This document shows positions 18,467 to 27,175 of a DNA stretch of 64,000 nucleotides, piece by piece. Location: contig JAUIAP010000026.1 in NCBI GenBank assembly GCA_030425205.1, forward strand, positions 1 through 64,000, in the 5' to 3' direction. This DNA is from Anaerolineae bacterium. Its GTDB lineage: Bacteria; Chloroflexota; Anaerolineae; Promineifilales; Promineifilaceae. The notes beneath the pieces were generated by a model. The model saw nothing but the letters and a program-made list of their open reading frames with translations, had not been told where the DNA came from and searched no databases. The stretch's first letter is position 1; every line of letters starts with the position of its first letter. The position numbers and the translations under genes were made by a program.

Positions 18467-18603
18467 AATATGAACCTTGTCAATCACGAATCAACAGCCC
18501 ACCTTACGTACTGTCGTATGAGCGAGGTAAATGGCATCGAGCTGACAAGTCTTACAATTTCCACGCCATTTATCTCGCCCCGTGTGGTGCAGCTCACAAA
18601 TCC

Positions 18604-20076
18604 CTAACGTCTCACTTGATAGTTCGGGGCTTCCTTCGTGATCGAAACACTATGTGGATGGCTTTCAAGCAGTCCCGCATTGGTAATGCGGACGAAACGA
18701 GCCTTTTCGCGCAGCTCTTGTAAATTTGCCGCGCCAACATAGCCCATGCCCGAACGCAACCCACCCATCATCTGATAGATCACATCTTTGAGCATTCCCT
18801 TATACGGAATCTGCCCTTCGATGCCTTCTGGAACGAGTTTGTTGCGCTCAGAACTTTGGCCGCTGCCATAACGATCCGCGCCATGTCCCTGCATCGCGCC
18901 GAGTGATCCCATGCCCCGATAGGCTTTATAACGACGGCCCTCATACAGAATCATTTCGCCGGGACTAAAATCAGTTCCCGCCAACATCGATCCGAGCATG
19001 ACACAATCGGCTCCCGCCGCTAACGCCTTCACGATGTCGCCACTGTAGCGAATGCCGCCGTCTGCGATGACGGGAATGCCCTGTGGCCGCGCAGCTTCTG
19101 AACAGGCCGTGATGGCTGTCACCTGTGGCACGCCCACCCCAGCGACGATGCGCGTTGTGCAAATAGACCCCGCACCAATCCCGACTTTGATCGCGTCGGC
19201 GCCTGCTGTAATGAGATCGGCCGCTCCCTCACGCGAGGCGACATTGCCCGCAACAATCGCCAAATCTGGGTAACGTTGCCGAATGGTTTCGACCGTTTGC
19301 AGAACGGAAGCGGTATGTCCATGTGCTGTGTCGATCACGACTATATCAAGTCCCACCTTTACCATGCGTTCAATGCGCCCAAATGCCTTATCACCGACGC
19401 CAACCGCTGCCGCCGAGAGCAACCGGCCACCCGCGTCTGTAACGGCATCAGGAAAATCGATCTTTTTCGTAATATCCTTGACGGTAATTAGCCCTTTCAA
19501 AATCCCATTTTCGTCGACGAGAGGCAACTTTTCGATGCGATGCTGATGCAAAATCGACTGCGCCTCTTCCAATGTTGTGCCGACGGTCGCTGTGATGAGA
19601 TTCTCGCTGGTCATAAAATCGGTGACAGGCTGACCGCCGGGAATGACAAAGCGTGTGTCGCGGTTGGTTAGAATACCGACAAGCTTGCCGCTGTTTTCAA
19701 CAATTGGAACACCCGAAATTTTGTAGCGACTCATCACCCGTTCGGCGTCTATCAACGTTGCGGTTGGGGGCAGCGTAATTGGATTAACGATCATGCCGCT
19801 CTCAGAGCGTTTGACTGTGTCAACCTCTTCCGCCTGTTGCTTGGCCGACATATTGCGATGTAAAACGCCAATACCGCCCAAGCGCGCCATGCCAATCGCC
19901 ATCTCTGAGCCCGTCACAGTATCCATGGCGGCAGAGAGAATCGGCGTATTGAGGCCGATCTTTTTCGTCAACTGGGTACTGATGTTGACATCGGCGGGCA
20001 ACACGTTGGAGCGACCGGGTTGGAGTAGCACATCATCAAAAGTCAGGGCAAGGTCAGTGTTTTGTTCGATAATCAT
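18604..20076 (-). CDS. guaB: Inosine-5'-monophosphate dehydrogenase
   Basis: The 490-residue product has two CBS domains inserted at ~95-205 and the active-site loop GVGAGSICTTRIVAGVG with the catalytic Cys. The mobile flap follows as MQGHGADRYG. It oxidises IMP to XMP, committing purines to GMP synthesis. The start at 20076 has a GGAGAATTC ribosome site. lgt lies upstream on the same strand but is separated by a terminator, so guaB has its own promoter in 20077-20158. Confidence 0.96.
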   Translation of the reverse strand: MIIEQNTDLALTFDDVLLQPGRSNVLPADVNISTQLTKKIGLNTPILSAAMDTVTGSEMAIGMARLGGIGVLHRNMSAKQQAEEVDTVKRSESGMIVNPITLPPTATLIDAERVMSRYKISGVPIVENSGKLVGILTNRDTRFVIPGGQPVTDFMTSENLITATVGTTLEEAQSILHQHRIEKLPLVDENGILKGLITVKDITKKIDFPDAVTDAGGRLLSAAAVGVGDKAFGRIERMVKVGLDIVVIDTAHGHTASVLQTVETIRQRYPDLAIVAGNVASREGAADLITAGADAIKVGIGAGSICTTRIVAGVGVPQVTAITACSEAARPQGIPVIADGGIRYSGDIVKALAAGADCVMLGSMLAGTDFSPGEMILYEGRRYKAYRGMGSLGAMQGHGADRYGSGQSSERNKLVPEGIEGQIPYKGMLKDVIYQMMGGLRSGMGYVGAANLQELREKARFVRITNAGLLESHPHSVSITKEAPNYQVRR

Positions 20077-20158
20077 GAATTCTCCGTGTAATGAGAGTAG
20101 GGAGTATGGAATAGGAAGGGATTACCCTTGCTCCTTACCCATTACCCCTTGATAAAAC

Positions 20159-20190
20159 AACAGCGTTCCCCACGAATGAGGAACGCTGTT
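20159..20190 (-). terminator. Terminator after lgt
   Basis: AACAGCGTTCC (20159-20169) and GGAACGCTGTT (20180-20190) are perfect 11-bp arms with a 10-base loop. On the minus strand the stem is followed by GTTTTATC. It lies 37 bases downstream of the lgt stop and upstream of guaB, so it separates the two transcripts. Confidence 0.7.
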
Positions 20191-20226
20191 TCATTTATTA
20201 TTCTTAAAGGAAAAGGGTTGGTTATA

Positions 20227-21090
20227 TCAGGTACGTTGGACTTTTGGCTTGACAACCCGTTTCTTTTTGCCACCAATTCGGCCGATTCTCACCATCGTCA
20301 CGTACACACCAATTGCTGCAATCACAAGCGCAAGCAACATCGAATAGGTGATCGACGTTTCGCCAATGGTCGTTTGGTCGGGGCGGAAAAATTCGATCAC
20401 AAAGCGCTGCACGCCCCACCAAATTAGGAACAGGCCAAAGATTGTGCCTTCACGCCATTGACCGCGAAAACGTTTGTTTAGGTAGAGTAACACGAAGAAG
20501 CCGATCAAGAGTAGCAGAGATTCGTAAAGAAATGTGGGATGGAAGCGCGTGTCTGCCGGAAGCGTGGCAAATTCCGCGAGTCGGAACTGTGGATCGATGC
20601 TAATTCCCCATGGCAACTCTGTGGGCGGACCGTATAGCTCTTGGTTGATGAAGTTTCCCCATCGGCCGATTGCCTGCGCGACCAGAATCACCAACCCGGC
20701 AACGTCTGCATAGTGCCACAAATTCATCTTGCGCCAGCTAGCATAAAGCCAAATGACGAGCGCGGCCCCAATAAAACCGCCCAAGATATTGACGCCACCT
20801 GCGCGAATGTTGATCACGTCGATAAAGCTGCTATAGCGATCCCCATTGCCGCCCAGCACGTCGAGCAACACATAGGTCAAACGGGCAAAGAGATAGCCCG
20901 AAAAGACAGCGATCAGCAAGCCATTAAAAAATTCATCGGAACTTTGTCCGCGTCGTTCAATCTCGCGCCCACCCCAAATTGCACCAACCGCAATGCCAAG
21001 CGTGATGATAATGCCATACCAATAGACGGAAAACCCGTCTCCGATTGGGATGGTAAATGCGATAGGGTCTGTTTTTAGTGCTTCTAACAT
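20227..21090 (-). CDS. lgt: Prolipoprotein diacylglyceryl transferase
   Basis: The 287-residue integral membrane protein has the Lgt signature around GRWGNFINQELYGPPTELPW and the GGREIERRGQSSDE loop. It has about seven hydrophobic segments. It attaches diacylglycerol to the lipobox Cys of prolipoproteins, so it should process the lipoproteins encoded at 9850, 51452 and 61354. No Shine-Dalgarno is seen before ATG 21090; the 24-bp inverted repeat lies 13 bases upstream. Confidence 0.93.
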   Translation of the reverse strand: MLEALKTDPIAFTIPIGDGFSVYWYGIIITLGIAVGAIWGGREIERRGQSSDEFFNGLLIAVFSGYLFARLTYVLLDVLGGNGDRYSSFIDVINIRAGGVNILGGFIGAALVIWLYASWRKMNLWHYADVAGLVILVAQAIGRWGNFINQELYGPPTELPWGISIDPQFRLAEFATLPADTRFHPTFLYESLLLLIGFFVLLYLNKRFRGQWREGTIFGLFLIWWGVQRFVIEFFRPDQTTIGETSITYSMLLALVIAAIGVYVTMVRIGRIGGKKKRVVKPKVQRT

Positions 21091-21102
21091 ATTTTGGAAG
21101 TA

Positions 21103-21158
21103 CGATTTACGATTTACGATTTACGAAATGACTCTCGTAAATCGTAAATCGTAAATCG
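21103..21158. repeat. Perfect 24-bp inverted repeat built from heptamers
   Basis: The left arm (21103-21126) consists of 3.4 copies of the heptamer CGATTTA and the right arm (21135-21158) is its exact reverse complement, with 8 bases (AATGACTC) between. It sits between the sulfatase-like gene and lgt on the same strand. The stem is AT-rich but long and could act as a terminator or mRNA-stabilising structure. Confidence 0.9.
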
Positions 21159-21173
21159 CAAATATCTTTTTTC

Positions 21174-22703
21174 CTATTCAATATACCCCAACCCCCTAAG
21201 CTGTTGCAAAATGCGTTCATCTTGGAGATCAAAGGTGTCACCCGCTGTTACGTCCTCTTTTTGCGTTTCGACCATCTGCGTAAACTGGTCTAGCTGAATG
21301 TTGAGAGCCTGCGTTTCAGTCGGATGCTGCTCGATACGATTATCCAACTCTTTGGGGTCTTGTGCCAGTGCAAAAAGCTCGTCGGCTGAATCATCGACCG
21401 TCACAAGTTTCCAATCTTTCTGCACAATCGCGCGCCGGGTCGCCGTGCAGCGGAAGCGTTCCAACAGTTCAGGTTGGCGATGTTCCAACGCACTAACGAA
21501 GTTGAGTGGTGGATAAATTTCGGCAAAAACCGTTTCGTGTTCGGGGTCTTTGCCGTCGATTGTGTTGGTAAGGGAGAGCGATTGGGTGTCACCTGCGGCG
21601 TTTAGCATCGTATGGAAAACGCGCCGTGTGCTGACGGGTGTGGCAACAGTCTGCGGCGCAATCTGTTTGGGCCAGTGCAAAATGAGTGGCACATGCACCA
21701 ACTCTTGATAGGCATTGAATGCATGACCGACCATCTGATGCTCGCCCAAGCCATCACCGTGATCGCCAACAATAATGGTCAGCGTGTTTTCGGCGTTCTC
21801 GCGTGCGGCAAGCGTTTCAAACAATTTCCCGAGATAGTTGTCTTGATAGGCTACCTCCGCGTCATACAGATCGCTTAGCACCTTGCGTTCAAGGGGTGGC
21901 ATCGGTTCCGCCAGCGGCGCAGCCCAGCGGTATGCCTCGCGGTTCCAACGCTTCATTTCAGCTTGTGCAACTGGGTCTGTCAGCAGATAGGGGGCGACCG
22001 ACTGAAGCGATTCGGCCGATGGCCAAAACGGCAAATGCGTCTCCATCAAGTTCATAAACAGAAAGAGCGGTTGTTCTGACTGATGCTGTTCGCGCTCCTG
22101 CAAGAAGCGCACAAGATGGCGCACCGAACGCTCATTCTGTCCCTTAAAATTAGCCAGCCGCGACCAAAGCGGGGTTATCCATGCGTTGAGCGACAGTCGA
22201 AACGCCAGATCTGAATGGCCGAACAGATTTTGAATCGGTTGGGCGAAATTTCGAAAGGCACGCGATGCGGAATTACGAACTTTGCGCGGCCAGTTGTCAT
22301 TTAACTTGTAACCGCGAAACGCATTGGGCGCGGCGCCCCCATAGCTATAAAAGTCGTCACCAAAGCCACGTCTAAACCCATTGCTCAAAACACCAATGAG
22401 CGGATTGTTGCAAAAGGCAACGGTTTCATACCCTTCTTGCACCATGCGCTCGGCCAGTTGCGGCTGTTCGTCGCTCAGAGAATGGTTCGACTGCGTGACT
22501 TGGTGGGCGGTTGGGTAGAGTCCCGTGAACATGGACGCATGGCTTGGAATCGTCCACTGTGCGGGAGAAATTCCCATCTCAAACCGCGCGCCTTCGGCCG
22601 AAAATCGATCAATGTTCGGTGATATGGGTTTGTTGTAGCCATAACAGCCAAGCCGGTCAGCACGTTGCGTGTCGAGAACGATGAAGATGATGTCAGGTTG
22701 CAC
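21174..22703 (-). CDS. Sulfatase-family hydrolase with Thr at the nucleophile site
   Basis: The 509-residue product belongs to the alkaline phosphatase/sulfatase fold. The N-terminal metal site is IIFIVLDTQRADRLGCYGY (D11), and the second metal site is TIIVGDHGDGLGEH. Classical sulfatases have C/S-x-P-x-R, where C or S is turned into formylglycine. Here the matching segment is T51-I-P-S-H55, so the modification residue is absent. The enzyme is therefore more likely a phosphodiesterase/phosphotransferase-like or atypical sulfatase. It starts at GTG 22703; no maturase gene is adjacent. A C-terminal QLRGLGYIE motif is common in the family. Confidence 0.8.
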   Translation of the reverse strand: MQPDIIFIVLDTQRADRLGCYGYNKPISPNIDRFSAEGARFEMGISPAQWTIPSHASMFTGLYPTAHQVTQSNHSLSDEQPQLAERMVQEGYETVAFCNNPLIGVLSNGFRRGFGDDFYSYGGAAPNAFRGYKLNDNWPRKVRNSASRAFRNFAQPIQNLFGHSDLAFRLSLNAWITPLWSRLANFKGQNERSVRHLVRFLQEREQHQSEQPLFLFMNLMETHLPFWPSAESLQSVAPYLLTDPVAQAEMKRWNREAYRWAAPLAEPMPPLERKVLSDLYDAEVAYQDNYLGKLFETLAARENAENTLTIIVGDHGDGLGEHQMVGHAFNAYQELVHVPLILHWPKQIAPQTVATPVSTRRVFHTMLNAAGDTQSLSLTNTIDGKDPEHETVFAEIYPPLNFVSALEHRQPELLERFRCTATRRAIVQKDWKLVTVDDSADELFALAQDPKELDNRIEQHPTETQALNIQLDQFTQMVETQKEDVTAGDTFDLQDERILQQLRGLGYIE

Positions 22704-22790
22704 GTTATAGTAAGCAGAAAACAGTAGACAGAAAACGCGATTGTAGGCGACAGTGACAGGCTATCTGTTCACTGATCTACCGTTCACTGG

Positions 22791-23483
22791 CTACTGATTG
22801 CTGAAGCGATAGCCAACGCCTCGCGCTGTCAAAATCCAGCGCGGTGCGGCTGGGTCAGTTTCGATCTTTTTGCGGAGATAGTGGATATAAGGTTTGATAT
22901 TGTCCGTGGCGTCGCGGAATTTGGCTCCCCATGCGGTTTGGATCAACTCTGTGGTCGTAATGACGCGCCCCGCATTCTCAACAAGCACGGCCAGTAGGTC
23001 AAACTCGCGGGGTGTCAGTTCGACTTCTTGCCCGTTGACCTCGACATAGCGGGCGGGCAAGTCGATCAACAGTTCGCCATCTCCAAAGATGAGGCGTGTC
23101 GGTTGATGGGGGGTGTCGCGCTGGATGCGGCGCAATTGCGCCTTGATGCGTGCCAACAGAACTTCTGATTGATACGGCTTGATGATGTAATCATCCGCCC
23201 CGACGCTCAAGCCATGCACGACGCTATCGACATCCCCTAGTGCGGTCAGGAAGATAATCGGGATGTCAGAACGTTCGCGGATGCGCTGGCATACGGACAG
23301 TCCGCCCATATCGGGAATCATAATATCGAGTAATGCGAGATCGGGTTCGGCCGCAATTGCCAGCTTTAGCCCATCCTCCGCCGTATGCGCGACGAGCGGT
23401 TGATAGCCTTCGTCCTCTAAAAGCTGGACGATTGTTTCGGCGAGTGGTAAGTCGTCATCGACGACGAGAATTGTTGTAGGCAT
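22791..23483 (-). CDS. OmpR/PhoB-type response regulator
   Basis: The 230-residue product has a receiver domain with the acidic pair DDD near residue 9, phospho-acceptor D in LALLDIMIPDMG, and the switch Lys in IIKPYQ. A winged-helix DNA-binding domain follows, with LTPREFDLLAVLVENAGRV and IHYLRKKIE. No sensor kinase gene is adjacent, so it is an orphan regulator here. It is divergent from recF with ~155 bases between. Confidence 0.93.
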   Translation of the reverse strand: MPTTILVVDDDLPLAETIVQLLEDEGYQPLVAHTAEDGLKLAIAAEPDLALLDIMIPDMGGLSVCQRIRERSDIPIIFLTALGDVDSVVHGLSVGADDYIIKPYQSEVLLARIKAQLRRIQRDTPHQPTRLIFGDGELLIDLPARYVEVNGQEVELTPREFDLLAVLVENAGRVITTTELIQTAWGAKFRDATDNIKPYIHYLRKKIETDPAAPRWILTARGVGYRFSNQ

Positions 23484-23637
23484 GACAAAATTTCAGACTC
23501 TAAATGATGATACATCTCGTCTTGTACAGGCGCATCCCAAGTTCAAGGGTCGATGGATGCTTTTCCATGCAAGACATTTAACCATTCTAGCATACCCCCA
23601 TTCACTGTGCGATGTATGCTAAAATCCCCATCTGCTC

Positions 23638-24864
23638 ATGAGAATCCGACATTTATCGCTGACCAACTATCGTAATTTCGGCCGATTAGAACTCGACCTC
23701 CCCAATGGAACCACCCTGATCTATGGTGACAACGCCCAGGGCAAAACCAATTTGCTCGAAGCGATCTACTATCTCGCCACGACCCGTTCCCCCAACACCA
23801 GTCAAGACAGCCAGCTGATCAACTGGGATGCGGGTCAATTGGGTGAGACGATTCTGGTTGGGCGCATCGTTGCCCATGTCGAAACCCAAGATGGATTGCG
23901 CCATTTGGAGATGCGTTTAATTGAAGAGCGTGAACGGCATAGCACTGGTTTTCGGCGAGAGGCGTTGGTTGACCGACGCAAAGTGCGGCTCATGGATCTG
24001 CTCGGCAATTTGCGCGTCGTGCTGTTTCTGCCGCAAGACTTAAACTTGGTGACGGGATCCCCATCGATGCGGCGGCGTTATTTAGACATCACGCTCTGTC
24101 AGAGTGATGCGGTCTACTGTCGCACGCTGTCGCAATACAATAAAGTGTTGGAACAGCGCAACGCCTTGCTGCGAAAACTGTCGGAGGAAGGGCGACGACA
24201 GACCACCGATGTCCTCGACCTGTTCACCGACCGACTCGCCAATTTGGGTGGCAAAATCTTTTTGCGGCGAGCGCAATTTTTGGGACAGTTGGCACGTGAA
24301 GTACAGCGCATTCACTATGAAGCGTTGACCGACGGACGTGAGACGCTGCGCTTGACCTATTTGCCCCGCCTGTTGCCACGTCAGGACGGACGCGACGCAA
24401 CGGAGGAGGAGATGCAGGAAGCTGGTCTGTGGATTGCAGCGCAGACCGATCAAGCGGCGGTCAGTACGCGCTATCGGGAACTGCTACAGCAGGCGGTTGG
24501 CTATGATTTACGGCGCGGGGCAACGACGATTGGCCCGCATCGAGATGACTGGCGATTTTTTGTCAACGAACGCAACCTCGCGCACTTTGGGTCACGTGGT
24601 CAGCAGCGCAGCGCGGTTTTGGCCTTGAAATTGGGAGAGATTGCGTGGGTTTCGGCCGAAACCCGCGATACGCCAATCCTCCTGCTTGACGATGTGATGG
24701 CTGAACTCGATCCCCAGCGACGTGATCTCTTGATTGCGGCACTCGATGGGGTTGGACAGGCGTTTGTCACATCGGCCGATGTCGCCATCTTTCCAGACGA
24801 CTTTCTCGACAAAATTAATCTACTGCCCGTCAAAAAAGGGCGTATCGTGCCGCAGGGTTCCTGA
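23638..24864 (+). CDS. recF: DNA replication/repair protein RecF
   Basis: The 408-residue SMC-like ATPase has Walker A YGDNAQGKTNLLEAIYYL, the RecF-typical IGPHRDDWRFFVN, signature-like SRGQQRSAVLALKL and Walker B PILLLDDVMAELD. RecF loads RecA at single-strand gaps. In many bacteria recF sits beside dnaN and gyrB near the origin; here it stands alone, and no DnaA-box cluster is seen. Start is ATG 23638. Confidence 0.95.
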   Translation: MRIRHLSLTNYRNFGRLELDLPNGTTLIYGDNAQGKTNLLEAIYYLATTRSPNTSQDSQLINWDAGQLGETILVGRIVAHVETQDGLRHLEMRLIEERERHSTGFRREALVDRRKVRLMDLLGNLRVVLFLPQDLNLVTGSPSMRRRYLDITLCQSDAVYCRTLSQYNKVLEQRNALLRKLSEEGRRQTTDVLDLFTDRLANLGGKIFLRRAQFLGQLAREVQRIHYEALTDGRETLRLTYLPRLLPRQDGRDATEEEMQEAGLWIAAQTDQAAVSTRYRELLQQAVGYDLRRGATTIGPHRDDWRFFVNERNLAHFGSRGQQRSAVLALKLGEIAWVSAETRDTPILLLDDVMAELDPQRRDLLIAALDGVGQAFVTSADVAIFPDDFLDKINLLPVKKGRIVPQGS

Positions 24865-25013
24865 TTGTGGGAAAATTTCAGGTAAAACGAAAAACGATCG
24901 TTGACTATATCTACAAAAGTGACATTAGCTGTAAAACTCTGTACAATGTCATTTCAGAAGATGCATCATGACTGTTCACAGTTGCCGATGCGTTCTAGCT
25001 AGTATCAAGTAGG

Positions 25014-26966
25014 ATGCAGATGAGTCTAACGGCAATCAAAACCCTGGCTACGATCTTGATCATAGATGACGCGCCTGAGAACCGTCACCTTCTAAAGTCG
25101 CAACTCAAACGTGAGCATTACAATTTGCTCAGTGCCAGCACTGGACAAGCAGGTGTTGACATTGCCCTGCACCAACAGCCCGATCTGATTCTGCTCGACG
25201 TGATGCTGCCGGGCATCAATGGGTTCGAGGTCTGCCGCATCCTCAAGGCTGACCCAAAAACAAGCAACATCCCAATAATCATTTTGACCACACTACGCGA
25301 TGTCTCTTTCCGTATTCAAGGGATTGAAGCGGGGGCAGACGAATTCTTGTCGCGCCCACATCATCGTGAAGAGCTGATCGTGCGCGTGCGCAGCTTGGTG
25401 CGCCTTAAACACGCGCGTGAGGAGTTGGAAGCGGAGCATCGGCATTTGCGTCTGCTCAACGATGTTTCAAAAGCGACAATGCGGCACATCGATCTGGAAA
25501 AGATCATCACAGAAATCATTCACCACACCCAAAAGGCGGTTGGTGCAACAAAAGGGAGCGTGATTCTGACGGATGGGGATGGCCGTGTGACGCACAAATA
25601 TCTGGCGCGGCAAATTTCTGGAATCAGCATCAGCGAAAGCATTGCTGACCGCGTGATGCGCGACGGCTTCGCGGGCTGGCTATGGTATAACAAGCGCGGG
25701 GACATTGTTAAGGACACAAGAAATGATTCACGCTGGGTTCCCCTGCCCGACGACGTCGAGCCAGCAGGTTCGGCCGTTGGTGTGCCGCTCGTTCAGGCGG
25801 AGTATGGAACGCTCGGTCTGATCATTCTCACCCATCCCCTTGCCAACTACTTTACCCAGAGCCACCTTTCCCTGTTGCAAACAATTGGCGGTCAAGTGAC
25901 CGTGACGTTGCGCAATGCACGTCTATTTGAACGAGTGCGCGATGAGCGACGTAAGCTCGAAGCGGTGTTAGAGCAATCCAACGATGCCATTGTGACGACA
26001 GATGAAGATTTGCGCATCATGCTCTTTAATCAGACGGCGGAGCGCACGTTCGGGTTGTGTGAGGAAGATGTGGTTGGGAAGTTCGTGAGTGACATCACGC
26101 GACTCAGCTCGCTATACGATCTCTTCGATCAGGCGATGCGTGGCCCCGTTGGGCGTGACATTGTGCTCGATGAGAAGCGTATTTTGTATGCGAGTGTCTC
26201 ACCGATTCAGGGGACACGTTATATCGCCGTGCTGCAAGATGTGACCGAACGCATCAAGATGGAGCGACGAGAGCGCGAGGAGTTGCGCGAGATTTTCGGC
26301 CGATATGTCAGCCCATCCCTTCTAGACCATGCCATTCAGGGTGACACAGATATCTTTGCTCACCAAAAACGTTGGGCAATCGTGATGTTTGCTGATCTAC
26401 GCAACAATACTGAGATGGTTGTCAATCTTCCCGCTGATGAAGCTCTCTCACTGCTCAATGAGATTTTTGACGACTTAATGGAGATCATTTTTGCGCATCA
26501 GGGAACCGTTCTCGATCTAATTGGTGATGAACTTGAGGTCAGCTTCAACGTCCCATTTGACCAACCGGACGCAGCCCAGCGTGCGCTACAGACGGCCATT
26601 GAGATGCAGGAACGCTTCAATGAGCGACAGGCAGAATGGTCGGCGCGTTCGGGCGTGAACATCGGTTTGGGGATTGGAATCGATCAGGGTGAGGTCGTCA
26701 TCGGTAATGTGGGCTCCCACCGTCGGATGAATTTGGCCCTTGTTGGTGAGGCGGTCAATACGGCACATCGTTTGGTCGATTTGGCGGAAGATGGTCAGAT
26801 TGTGGTTTCGGAAGGGTTTTACGAGAAGATAAAATCGGCCGAATCACCAAATCATCTGCTAGAGATCAACTTTACACCTATCCGTGATATCTACATCAAG
26901 GGTAAACCCGAAACGACCGTCGTCTATTGTGCCAATCAGCGTCGTCGTGGCCTCCTCCCCGCCTAA
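25014..26966 (+). CDS. Receiver-GAF-PAS-class III nucleotide cyclase-like protein
   Basis: The 650-residue protein has a receiver domain (~12-130; phospho-acceptor in LILLDVMLPG), a short coiled segment, a GAF domain (~150-305), a PAS domain (~320-415) and a class III cyclase domain (~450-640). In the cyclase the metal residues D461 and D505 and the transition-state residues N582 and R586 are present. The two purine-recognition positions are unusual: D501 replaces the adenine-binding Lys, and A575 replaces the Asp/Thr partner. It may use another nucleotide or be a signalling pseudoenzyme. The orphan response regulator is nearby, on the other side of recF. Confidence 0.82.
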   Translation: MQMSLTAIKTLATILIIDDAPENRHLLKSQLKREHYNLLSASTGQAGVDIALHQQPDLILLDVMLPGINGFEVCRILKADPKTSNIPIIILTTLRDVSFRIQGIEAGADEFLSRPHHREELIVRVRSLVRLKHAREELEAEHRHLRLLNDVSKATMRHIDLEKIITEIIHHTQKAVGATKGSVILTDGDGRVTHKYLARQISGISISESIADRVMRDGFAGWLWYNKRGDIVKDTRNDSRWVPLPDDVEPAGSAVGVPLVQAEYGTLGLIILTHPLANYFTQSHLSLLQTIGGQVTVTLRNARLFERVRDERRKLEAVLEQSNDAIVTTDEDLRIMLFNQTAERTFGLCEEDVVGKFVSDITRLSSLYDLFDQAMRGPVGRDIVLDEKRILYASVSPIQGTRYIAVLQDVTERIKMERREREELREIFGRYVSPSLLDHAIQGDTDIFAHQKRWAIVMFADLRNNTEMVVNLPADEALSLLNEIFDDLMEIIFAHQGTVLDLIGDELEVSFNVPFDQPDAAQRALQTAIEMQERFNERQAEWSARSGVNIGLGIGIDQGEVVIGNVGSHRRMNLALVGEAVNTAHRLVDLAEDGQIVVSEGFYEKIKSAESPNHLLEINFTPIRDIYIKGKPETTVVYCANQRRRGLLPA

Positions 26967-27175
26967 ATCAAGAGCTCTATCAACGAAACCTTACGAACGG
27001 ACTGGTCTGAAAACTAACTTCTGTCTGCATGCGCGGGATGAAAAGAACGGTCATACAAATTGTGTGAATTCTTAAGCATTTGATATTTCTTGTCTGATTG
27101 TTAGACATCCCGACAGAAAAGCCAATTATCATGCTACCGATTTGAATAGGGCTTAGCAACAAAATAGGTAAAGGT

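Noticed and set aside
23484..24864. Replication origin near recF
   Set aside because: No dnaA, dnaN or gyrB neighbour and no cluster of DnaA boxes is visible.
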